In this document: positions 10,367-22,300 of the stretch, piece after piece
How the letters are laid out: each line of letters opens with the position of its first letter
Position numbering within the stretch: position 1 is the first letter of the stretch
From: Phoronis ovalis
Lineage: Eukaryota; Phoronida; Phoronidae
Reading direction: 5' to 3'
DNA length: 24,853 nt
Assembly (NCBI GenBank): GCA_028565635.1
Contig: JAOXYB010062501.1
Span: 1-24,853, forward strand
The notes under the pieces: generated by a model
Database searches by the model: none
What the model was told of the DNA's origin: nothing
The model's input: the letters and a program-made list of their open reading frames with translations, nothing else
Position numbers and translations under genes: made by a program

Positions 10367-13300
10367 TATAAAATAGTTGCACCTAAAGTATTATACGCTT
10401 GTTTATCTTCATCTGTCAAACCTATTGTGATACATGTATCAGTTTGTATTCTTAAAGTAACTAAACTCATGGCGGTTCTCCATGCTTCAACTTTAGCAGT
10501 TATACTATCTAAGACATTAGTAAACTGCACACGTTCATATTCACACCATTTGTTTGCCTCCCTTGTTTCTTTACCTTGATTCTTGTTTATTTGATTAATG
10601 AACATTAAGAAGCTATCAGCCAGTGATTTGAAAATGTTTGCCTTATGATGTTGGAGGTCTTCAGCACTGCTGGAATTGTCTGCAATGAAATAAAGCTTCC
10701 AGCATATTACAAATCAAAGGTGTAAGACTGGTAAGTAATTTTATGAAAGATGCTATGCAAAACAATAATTGAGGCATTAAAACTCGAGAATGGGTAAAGC
10801 TGCATTTGTTTAGGTTGCACTTTAATATGCCTCAAAACATTCTTTTGCAGATTGCATTGTATCTTAGATTAATTCCACTGCTTTATAACAAATAATTTGG
10901 TTATTGTACACTTCCGTCACATGGCATATAATAATAAAATCAAAAAGCCTGGCATAATACATTGATGATAACTGTTACAGCAAACTTTAGTTATTGACAA
11001 GTAACAATTCTGTTGCTGATTTATGAAAGTAATACATAAATTTGCTTATCACAATAAAGGATTGAGCTGGAGGTGTGANNNNNNNNNNNNNNNNNNNNNN
11101 NNNNNNNNNNNNNNNNNNNNNNNNNNNNNNNNNNNNNNNNNNNNNNNNNNNNNNNNNNNNNNNNNNNNNNNNNNNNNNGTTTGTATTGAGCTGGAGGTGT
11201 GAGTTTGTATTGAGCTGGAGGTGTGAGTTTGTATTGAGCTGGAGGTGTGAGTTTGTATTGAGCTGGAGGTGTGAGTTTGGATTGAGCTGGAGGTGTGAGT
11301 TTGTATTGCAGGTCGGCACAAAGTATGGAGATTTTTATTCACATCTAACTGGTTTCTTGCAATAGTGATTTTATGTTCTCTGACAAGGAGATGTGTCTGT
11401 CCTATACACTATACACTATACAAGGCATTGTAACATAAACAATGAAAATGTTATTTCCGATAAAACTGTTTTACCTATTATTTTCATTAAAAGCTGAACA
11501 CAATGCATTTCTGTTGCACCTCCACCTTTCAAGACATTTCCTAACTTATACGCATCAGAAAGCCTGTACAGACAATGCCACAGTTTCTCTTCTTTTACTG
11601 CAGCAACTTCTTTACATGGATGACACACTACTATAGTCTGAAAAAATGAAAATTATCAGGTTATCTTGATAAATTTAGTTCCAAAAGCCAAATACATTCG
11701 GGTTAATAACTTCTACATTTAATAAGAATCACTGTCTGTCTCAATATTATGAAACTCAACAGCAAATTATCAGCTTACAAATTACACAAATGTTGCATGC
11801 AGCAAGCTCTAATCAAAAAGTAATCACTTCATTTTACTTTAAACAGTTGCTAAAAACTTAAGGATTGTAAATAATATGAAAAACAGTGAAGAAATTTTAC
11901 TAACATCGTCTTCTCTTACAGTTCTCTCTGATGTCAATAACAGAATGCAACTTTTGAGGTAGAACATATTATAATGATGCATTTTAGTAACAGTTCACAT
12001 AAAAAATACATCACAACTCTAATTAGCATAATCAAAATAATTAACAATAAATAACATGTGTACATGTTCCAGCTCAATCATCTTGTAAAAGTTCCTTTCA
12101 GCATCGGACAGTTTATGAAGCTTGTCACGCTAAGAAAAACAGCATAGGGATTATAACCTGTACAAACCTGTACATTAACTCCAAAATCTATGCACATTAG
12201 GGAAGAGTTTCCACTTTGATTCAATGTTTCTGTGTAACAAGGCTTCATGGTCACATGACCAATCACATGGTATACTGTAGCATTCAAAACATAAGTCACT
12301 AGGTCAACTCCAGTAGCTTTAGCCATACATGCTAAAGAATGGTACGAGACATTTTCTAAGACAGCAATTTTCTTGCTTATGCAGAAATCTATGATACTGC
12401 GATCCACTATGCCTTTAACCATTAACAAAGTAATATTTAGCTAAAACAAATAGTCATAACTTTAATAATTTAAATTATGTTTCAAATAATACAGTAAGTT
12501 ACACTTTTCAAAGTTTTCAAACATTAACAACTTTTTCTACTATTGATATCTGCTATTGCATAACAATCTGGCAGCTTCTGCAACCATGTTTTTAACTGTT
12601 GGATTGAATTACAAGTATAGTTGCATTTACACGATGGTGTAAAACTGCCATGGCAAAGATCAATCAATTAAAGGAAAAACAATATGACTGCAACACACAG
12701 TGATACACATAACTGAAACGACATTCTGAATATGATGACATTATTTACATTTCACAACTTTTGTCAGAGTACTTTCTTCTTACACACTGATGCAGTTATA
12801 AAACAAGAGGTGACCTGTTGAACTTTATAAGATTCTAAGTCGTAAATATGATCCCAATGTATCAAAATTCATACCACTTTCCACTGACAATAGAAACAAG
12901 ATATCAGTTTAAAATATACAAAAGAAGAGCTCACTTGAACATTAGAAAATTTCTAGTTAATCAGAGAACAGTTGATATCTGGAATAATTTGCTATGTACT
13001 GTTGTGACTGCTAAATATATTCTATCATTTGAGAAAAGGTTGGATAATTACTGGAGGGAACAGCCTATCAAATATGATCACTGTCAGCAAATTATTATCA
13101 GTATGGCCCGGTCAGGTGCATACTCCGAAGATAGTGTAAATATGGAAAATGAACAGCTGATAGAAGAGGATCTGTGAGTATCTGTATGTATTTATACAAA
13201 ATTTTACTCACTTGAGACAACTTTCTACAGATTTCAACCACCCAACTATTTTCCTCACCAGATGGCCTCCCATGTTGTAAAAGCTGTACTTCAACAGACT

Positions 13301-16300
13301 TTTTGTAACCTAGATGTCGGAAAGTTGGGAGTATCTCCCCATTTACAAGCTACAATAAAGTAAGTAAGTAAGATATTTTATTATGCTGTATTTATAGTCA
13401 CCAGTAAGTGGTATGTTGTTCTGGCTATTATTATTAACCAAGATTCTACAGGAAGTCAACAGGATTGGGCATATATGTACAAAAATCTTTGAACTTGGCA
13501 GCATTACAATTTTCTGTTAGAGAAGCAGTAATAAATTGTTGTTCGAGATAACAAACAGACAAAATTCAGAGTGATTTTTTAAAACCTAATCCACGATGGT
13601 TTTAAAAGTATATTTTGGAAATAAACATTTTAATACTTCAAACTTGTCAGAATGCATCAAAATCCAGATTTTTCCCTTCCTACTGACAATGAGGTGCTAA
13701 ACTTCAAGTCATCTTGTTGAGCCATTTTGGATGGAATTACTAAGTTATTGTTATTATTTATTAATTAATTAATGACTGTTTATGATGTAGGAAATTGGAA
13801 ACAACTGTACAGTTGAAGACATCATGAGAATTTCAATGCTCATAACTTGACAGCAAAATGTGACTGTCATAGAAACAAATTGTTTCTTGCATCATGACCA
13901 AAGCCACAAACACTATTGAAACACTAAAAAATTGTCATAAAAATTAAAAATATTACCTCAAAGTCCCATTTAACAAGCTAGTAGTGGCCACTTAGGTAGC
14001 CTAAAGAGTATTTTATGATACATTGGGTGATGATAGTTGATGTGTATTTTGGAAATGAACATGTTGATACTTCTTACTTGTCAGTAGGATAAAAATAATT
14101 GTATAACATTTTTAAACAAAAATCCCATTCAGTTGTATTGGGGCAATCCATTTATGAGCCTGTATTCCACTGTTTGGACAAAGTAAACTAAACATTTTTT
14201 CCCTTCTGCTAAATTTGAAGTCATTTAATTGATGGTTATTTATGATGTAGAGAAATCAGTAGAAAAAAGCAGAACAAGTGTTCAGTCATATCGTCTACAT
14301 TCTGCCAAAGACCACCATAGGATTCTCGTCTTACCAGAGCATTCCAAGCAACACTTTGTGTAGACTGTACCAAGCTGGCAGAGTCTTCTCCCATGTGCAG
14401 AATTAGTCCACCAGAAACATAGGATTTTGATGCTTTTAATCCTGAGACAGCAATGGAATTGATGGCATCTAAATCAACACTGGAAAAAAAGGTTTTCAAA
14501 ATAAGTTTGAAACTGATAGATCATTGTCACAATAGTTTTTATGGTCAATTTCACATGTTGTCACACTGCCAGTTTTAATGATATTTTCATAATACAACCT
14601 TCATGCATTCAGTAAGACCGAAATGTATACCATTACTATATAGCAAGATCATCTAATTATATGCAGGATATGTTGTTAATTGCAAGCAATTGCAAAATGC
14701 CAGAGAAACAGTAATATCTGCTGCTGCTTATCTACATACTAGTCAGTCACTGTACCAGCTACAAGTATGATTAGAGAAGCTATTTTGCCTGCAAGTTTTT
14801 TTTTTGTGAAGTTCTTACCCAGATCCAGCCAAGAAGGTTTGCTGGCGTTGAATAGCTTTAATGGCCAATGACATCACATCTTTGGATCCATGACTTAATC
14901 CATATCCTAATAGTTCCAACAGCTTACACTCTTCTGCATCTAAAGAATCAGCATTTAGATCATCTTGTTGATATAACACCTCATTTGTACTCTCCTCAAA
15001 ACCTCTGGTGTCTGCTGGAGATCTATTGCATTTTTGTACATTGAAAGGCACACTTATCATTTTATTTACTTTTTTGTGTAAATCATTTGTACTGCCGATA
15101 TAACTTTTATCTGATACTTCAGTGTCACAGTTTTGCAATCTCATGCAACTAATTTTTGATTCATTAGCTTCTGCAGTAAATAAACTGGAACATACAGCTT
15201 TGTGATTCTCTTCTTTGTTTTTAACCTTTGAAGCATCTGTACCTCCATTACCTCTGCAGTTACCCTGTATTATTTGTTCAGTATCTTTCTCTTCATTTTT
15301 AAGTAGTTCAACAGTAGTGCTAGACATAGTTTTAAAGTGCCTACTATTATTTGTTATACTTGCAAAACGCTCAGTAACATTCATTTTTTTTACATTCAAC
15401 CTTTTATGCAATAAACGGTTCATGCTAGATAGTGAAATATCAGATTTGTTCACTGCAGACTTCGTGTCTTGCACACTTTCCAGTTGAATTTGATCACTAC
15501 ACTTTTGTGCACTGTCATTTTTGTCCAGGTCAGCATAACAGATTTCTCCATTCCTAAAATATTTGCACTTCGAATCCTTTGCTTTATTTTCCACACATGT
15601 TTTGTCTATTTCACTAACAAAACTCTTTGTAACTTCTAAACTCTGATCTCTCAGTTCTGCAACAGTAGAATCAGTAGTTTTAAAATGTCTACTTTGATTT
15701 AAAATTTGGCTTGCTGATTTATGTATTTTTTTCTCCAACAATTTTTGAGTTAGTAAAGAATCAAAGCTGATGTCTCTACTATATGTTTCTACATTGTGAT
15801 CATCTTCCATAACTGTAGATAATGTTTGGACGTCACATAATTCAATTTCATGAAAGCAACTATCATCAAAACAGTTAGCTTCAACATTCTTATATTTTTC
15901 TTCTGTTCCCAAAGTACAAAAATTATGCATTAAGTGTTTATCGTTTTTCATGTTTTGTTTCTCAGTGCCTGTTTTTTCTCTACATTCCATTCCTTCAAAA
16001 CATGCATCAAATTCATCATCACTTTCACAATTGCCCAAATGATTTAATTTCAAATCCTGAAATGATAATGTGGATGCATGTTCCTTATCTAATTCGAGAC
16101 ATTTAATTGTTTCACTATCATTTGCTAAAACTTGTGCTTCCACAGATAAAATTATTTTATCATATTTTGAACATTTGTCAATTTCCTTCATTTCTGAGGG
16201 TTGCAAATTAGATGTATTACTTGTGACAGTACAGTTCTGATGGCTTGTGGTGTTGTGTAGAGAACGCCAATTTTCTGATTTAAACTGATCAGAATTTGAA

Positions 16301-19300
16301 GCACGTATATTTATGAAATCACCCTGCAAGTTTTCTAAAATTGCACCAGTTTTTTCGATAAGCTTCAATGATGTATCCTCTTCAGAAGATGAAATATTAG
16401 AAAAGTACCAAGATAAATCATCCTCGTCAGTAGATATACTTTCATTTGTCTTAAAACCAAGTGTAGAAACATGCCTTGCAGAGAACATTTGTTTTTCAGC
16501 CTTACTGTCATTTCGTTTTTCAGAAATATTTTGTTGATCATTAATCAAACAGTAATACATGTGTCTTTCATTTTGCTCTGGGATTTTATCTTCAGTTGGA
16601 GAAACTGCTTGCATATACTCTTCATACTGTTGAATTGCACTATAACACTGTTGATATTCTTTTGGCTTAATTTTGATATCTGTATTTAAATTGTCTTCAC
16701 AGTTATTCCAGTTGTGCAACTGCATCTGCTTTAAAGCAGATTCGTTTCGCTTTTGTCCTTCAATAGTGTTGCTAGATATTTCGTGTAAAGCTACAGCAAC
16801 TTCACTAAGATTTTCTATGCAATACTCAAGACTCTCTATCATGTATTGTACAACTGCAGACACAGGTGTTCCCTATAAAAAACACTTTGTACAATTAATA
16901 ATTGACTGCCATGAATAATATCTGAAAGAAATGTGTGAGTCTCCAACAACATTTCATAAAAACATCATATTGTTTAATAAAGAAGAGGTCCCAGTGGCTC
17001 AGGTGGTAGGTGTCAGACTGGGGGTCTGGGTTGCGGGTTCGAGCCCTGTATGGGCCATTAGTGATTGTGTTTCTAAACAAGACACTTTACCCACATTTAC
17101 TTCTCTCCACCCAAGTGAAAGAATTGGTTACCAGTGTTTATAACATTGGGAAGTATCCTGTGATAGACTAGCATCCTATCCAGGCAGAGTATATGCTCTG
17201 TCGCTTTATGCTGTTTAAAAAAAAAACTGTTATAAGCATTGGCCTAATGGGATAAATATGGCCTACAGACTTTATTTACTTTTTTACCACTGTTTAATAT
17301 GCAGAAACAATCATTTACTATGTTCTACTTGATTATCTTTTATGATATACATGTATCCACTAAGAGTTACCTGTTGAATGAGCTCTAATGCACATCTTTC
17401 CCATATCACTGCCATGGCAATCAGAGTTTTTGTTCCAGTTTTATACACTTTGTGATGTGCTTGACACACTTCATTTAACATATAGTCAAATGGATCCTGA
17501 AAGAGGCAACTTTATATTATACAACGAGAATTGGTGATTTTAATTTCGATATCACCTATTCTTATAATATCCCTTTCCCTGTCATAGTAACAGTAACAGG
17601 CACACTTTCAATTCTTATTAGCAAATTTTACAGTACTAAGAATCAAAGTGCTGTTTTTAAAAAGACGCAACTATTGCCTTAGAGGTAGATCTACAATTTC
17701 AGACATTTGCTCTTTTTGACAACATTTCTTTACTTCTACACTGTCAAAAATCAACTTGAGCAAAATCTAAAACAAGGATGATCAAAATGATGAGGAAAAA
17801 GTACAGAGACACAATGTTAACTACAAACAAACTAATTAACCTAGTTTGCAATTATCTTATTTTTTTGTAAACAATTATAACTGTGCCTTTGTTTGTTCAC
17901 GGTAATAAAGAGGGTAATTCCCACTCAGGCACTCACATGACTTTAATATCATAGAACAAGTTTGGAAGTAAAATGCAACAAAAAGAAATTAATTCAAATC
18001 TTACAAACACATTAATTACCTGGCGGTTACATGGTTAAACCATAGTACCTTCAGGCTACTGCTGGGGGTACAATTACTTTCCAAAAATATGACTCATGGT
18101 AAAAACTTACTTGCGAAAAACATATCCCATGGTAAAAAAATTTCAAAAAGTACACCACATGATGTAAAAAATGTGCCCTCTATGGTCAATGATATCAACA
18201 GAATTTATTTTAAGAAAACACCGCTGGTAACTAATTAGTTATTGAAAATACGTACCGCCAAAACAACTCCATGGTACTAAACATAAAAACATATATCCAA
18301 TGGTAAAAACAAAGGCTAAAAAAGGGGTCCATGATGTAGTATGTATATACAGTCACTATGAATGAGGGTGTCCCCCACCTGGGCTATTATGCTACATCAG
18401 ATTTCAACAAGTTTACTCAGTTGCGGTAACCTTTATTACCAGTAAGTTTTTTCTACCCAAGGCATACATGACAATACTATAACCTTTAACTAAACACGTT
18501 TTGCATTGTAAAAAAATAGGTGGTTCCAGAAATTATGCTCAACATTTCATAGAGAGCACTAAACATAAAGCACTCCCTCCACTTGAGAAAGTTCTACGAG
18601 ATAACAGCGACTAATTATCAATCACAAGGATAAAAGAAACATCAATAATACTACAGTAAATAATGGTTTGATGAAATGTGCGCAATAAGAGAGGTAAACA
18701 ACTCTAAAAATACAAACACCCGCATTTCACATCATGTTTTTAAAGAAAGGTGTATGGTAGCTCCTTTGACAATTTGAATTTTTCTTTTTAATAATAAAAA
18801 AGATCCATCATTTCATTACTAGATAAAAGGGAAAATGAAAGTGAAAATGGGATAATGAGATGAAAAGTTTATTTCAATAATTACTTCCTAGTACCAATCA
18901 TAAAGTATAAAAGACAAATAATTCACTTAGTACTCAAGCAGAAGATTCATAGGAGTTTCAGAAATAATAAGAACAGACTTGTGTGTTTATATTACTTTTT
19001 AAAAACAGCTCATACTTTGTTATATTTCTTGCTGTTGAATCTATATATCAATAGATTTTGAGTAAGGAATACAGAAAATCACACATAGCTTCAAGCATTA
19101 ATTGCAACAAAAAGACAAGGAAAGTAGAGAAGTCAGGCTCAGGAAATTTTTTAAAATCTTAAGCATATGTGAGCTGTTAATATTTAGTACAAAAATTAAA
19201 AGATATCTAGAAATCAAAACTTCTCAAAAATGGATCCAACTGAAATTATTAATAATGTATCAGACATTACTGTTATCAATGAGGGAATCTGGAATTGGTC

Positions 19301-22300
19301 TTCACCTGCAGGTACAAATATCAGTGATAACGTACAAATGGATTTGTTGAAGGACATATTTGGTCCAATACTTTTAGCGCTGTTAATAGCAGTAACGACT
19401 GAAGGTATTTTTTTGCCACATCTATATATAGTAATTTAGAAATCTTCCACTAAAGAATGGATATATTTATTTTCATTGGTCACTTTTCAAATAATAAAAA
19501 GATTTATCCTACAAGAATAAATGAAGTTGGAAATTCGTTGGATATAAAATCCTTATCATATTCTTTTTAAAAGCCAATTTTATAATAAGTTTTATGAAAA
19601 CTGTTCTTTAGACTAAAAGTAGTATTATTTTGTTATTCCTAACTTGACTATCAAATGCATTAATTCAGTTAATACTATTTCAAAATTTAGTGCACAATAA
19701 TTGATAAGAAATATGTCGTATATTTGTAGGTAATGGTTTAATCCTAATATCCTTCATACTGGAAAAAGAGTTACAAAAGCTAGATAATGCTTTCATTTTC
19801 AGTCTAACTGCAGCTGATTTTCTTGTTGGCATTTCTGTTACGCCAATGTATGCTACATGGATTCTTCTGGATTATTGGCCTTTTGATGAGACTGGTTGTT
19901 ATTTGTGGCAAATAGCTGATTGTATTTCGAGCACAGCATCTTTCTGGACATTGGTAGTTATGGCAATAGACAGATACATTACAATTAGAAACCCACTGGA
20001 CAAACTAAAAGCTGGTAGACGAAGGCGGGTGATATTGTTTATCATACTGGTGAGCATAATTTTATAAGTTTCTACTGTTCAGTTCATAGTTGTGGGAGTA
20101 AAATAACAGTACATTTGATTTTTTAAAAATAAGTTTAAAAAACTAAAACCCACCCACTTTTTTTAGCACTTTATGTATGTGCGTTTGAATGTCAGAATTA
20201 CAATTCGTCTTTCCCAAACTGGTTCCCCCATTCAGGGCAGATAGGCAGTCTTCCCAGCTATGTGTCCTCACACTGTGCGGTTATTCATATTACAAATCAA
20301 GTATATTATCATTTTTACCATGATTTTGCTGAATTTTCATATTTTTTGTCAAAATCTGTTGTGATTCCAGAACTGAATACCTTCTCTTGCCTCAGTTTGA
20401 CATTTTACCACAATTTTTTCAGGTTTGGTTAATGCCAGGAATGTATTGGGTGCCCAGTCTAGTTGCCATACCAATAACAAGAAATTACAACTTGGTCGAA
20501 GATTGTGACTCAACATTCAAAGAATTTGCATTGGCTATGTCTGTCACCATATACTGTCTATCAACCATATTGATGATTGTTTTCTACGGTTTGATTATGT
20601 ATGAAATCTTACAGATTCAGCAGTCACCCACCCTGAATTATGAGCAAGACGAGCAGTCAGGTAGCCCGGGACTAGCTAAAAAGATGAAGAAGTTCAACAA
20701 ACCTGTTACACTGCTAAAAATTCACAAAGAACATTTTCTACAAAACAAAAATTATTTCCCAAGGTGTGATGGTGATGATGGCAACGAAGAAAAATCAAAT
20801 AAAATGTTTGCAGACCCTAGAGAGCTGTGCAGTGCTCACAACAGCCATGGTACAGAAAGTGCAGAAAATCCTGTTGCATCTAGTGGCTCTCACAAAATAA
20901 CCAAACTCCACACCATTGCCAAATATTCACCAAAAAGTTACATAAACAATAATGTACGAGAAAACAATCACACTATAAATAATTCAAACAGTATGTATGC
21001 CATGCAGTTACAACATAACCGCTTTCTTTTAGAAGTCAAATTACATCACAAACAGCAGCGCCACACAGTGAGAATGCTAGGAACAATTATACTTTGTTTT
21101 CTTGCTTGTTGGTTATTATGGGATGTTAGCTGGCCACTATGTTGGTACTTCCCCGATGCTCTGCCATACACTGTGCAAACTATAGCCTGCTGGTGAGCAT
21201 ATGGCAACTCAGCTGTGAACCCATTTGTATACTGTTTCAGTAATCCAATATTTTGGAAGTCCATCAAGAGAGTCATTTTATGTAGGAGTAAAAAGTGCTG
21301 TAGAAGCAGATAGGAATTACGTGTTATTCCGATATCATGTCATAGTCTAGATTGCTGGCATCATTATTTGTTTCACAATGTTGCATAAATATAATTATTG
21401 TTTTGTTCACATGTTAAACAGATGTTTAGCTCATATTTATGGGCATGATAATAGGTGCAAAAAGACTGTTTTGCTGCAAACATATTTATGCCAACATATA
21501 TTAACATTATTTCTTGAGCAAACTTACTTTATTAAACTCTTTATTTTGTATTTGTTGTATATGTTGTATAGGTAAGTAGTTAAAATGGATATTAAATGTG
21601 CAAGATACTTGAGAATGGAACTTTTCGGTATGGTATTATTTTTATAAAATATTCATTTAGTTCTAATATACAACAACATTTAGTCAAACGTGAATTTAAA
21701 ATTAAGATTTCAACGTCATCTTATTTAGAAATAGTGACATCTGACCCCTCACAACTGTGTTTCTCACTAAGAAAAAAGGAATCAAAGACTGTTATCTCTA
21801 AGATAGTCAGGCATCAAGATGATGCTAAAAATTGTCAGCTGTTTACCTCATGGTGCATATTCTCAAGCAGCTGTGCTGTGCAACTGCAGATGATATGGTT
21901 GTCACCATCTTGAATACACTTCATACTGAAAACAAAAATATTTAAGAATGCAAAAAATTGTAATAAATAGCTCATTTTAAAAGACAGCATAATATATCCT
22001 GTAAAACATAGTATTCAAAATATATCTATTTACCCTTTAATTTCGTAAATGTCATGATATTTGAGGTATTCATCTAGTGCATGCTTTATACATGCTGTGT
22101 TAAATGCTGCTTGACAAAATGACAACACAGTCTGAAAACATAGAGTAAATTCCTAATGGTGACTGCCAAGAGAATTACTCGTCAAATCAACATTTTTACA
22201 GGATAAAAACATGCACATTGCTCTCTACAATGAATATATATGTATTCATGTAGAGATTTGATGAATTTAGATGAGATTTTGCAATTCTTCCAGTATAACT

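Larger units (their letters stand above)
10680..11474 (-). other. BBS12 last intron with minisatellite and assembly gap
   Basis: The intron runs from the donor GTAAAA next to 11475 to the acceptor CATTGCAG next to 10679. It contains a 24-bp tandem repeat broken by 100 N. The rest is AT-rich with nothing recognisable. Its true length is unknown because of the gap. Confidence 0.85.

Noticed and set aside
10987-11365. Repetitive peptides encoded by the minisatellite on both strands
   Set aside because: They arise because the 24-bp unit is a multiple of three and free of stops; the array is intronic and crosses an assembly gap.
14815-16863. A stand-alone intronless gene of 682 codons on the - strand
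   Set aside because: Both ends have splice sites with matching phases, and BBS12 similarity continues across them; the frame also continues past the apparent start to the acceptor at 16872.
15215-16918. Several + strand open frames opposite the large BBS12 exon
   Set aside because: They are antisense shadows of a long real exon and show hydrophobic, biased composition without homology.
16988-17057. A functional tRNA gene
   Set aside because: The D stem is broken, two acceptor pairs fail and the anticodon loop is irregular; the following SINE body and A tail explain it better.
21194-21196. Selenocysteine at the TGA codon
   Set aside because: No selenoprotein is known in this receptor family, the expected residue is Leu, and I see no convincing SECIS element downstream.
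21193-21212. A 20-base micro-intron (GTGAGC...ACTCAG) removing the TGA of the GPCR
   Set aside because: Far too short for normal splicing; removal would also break the frame and delete part of the conserved NSxxNP motif.
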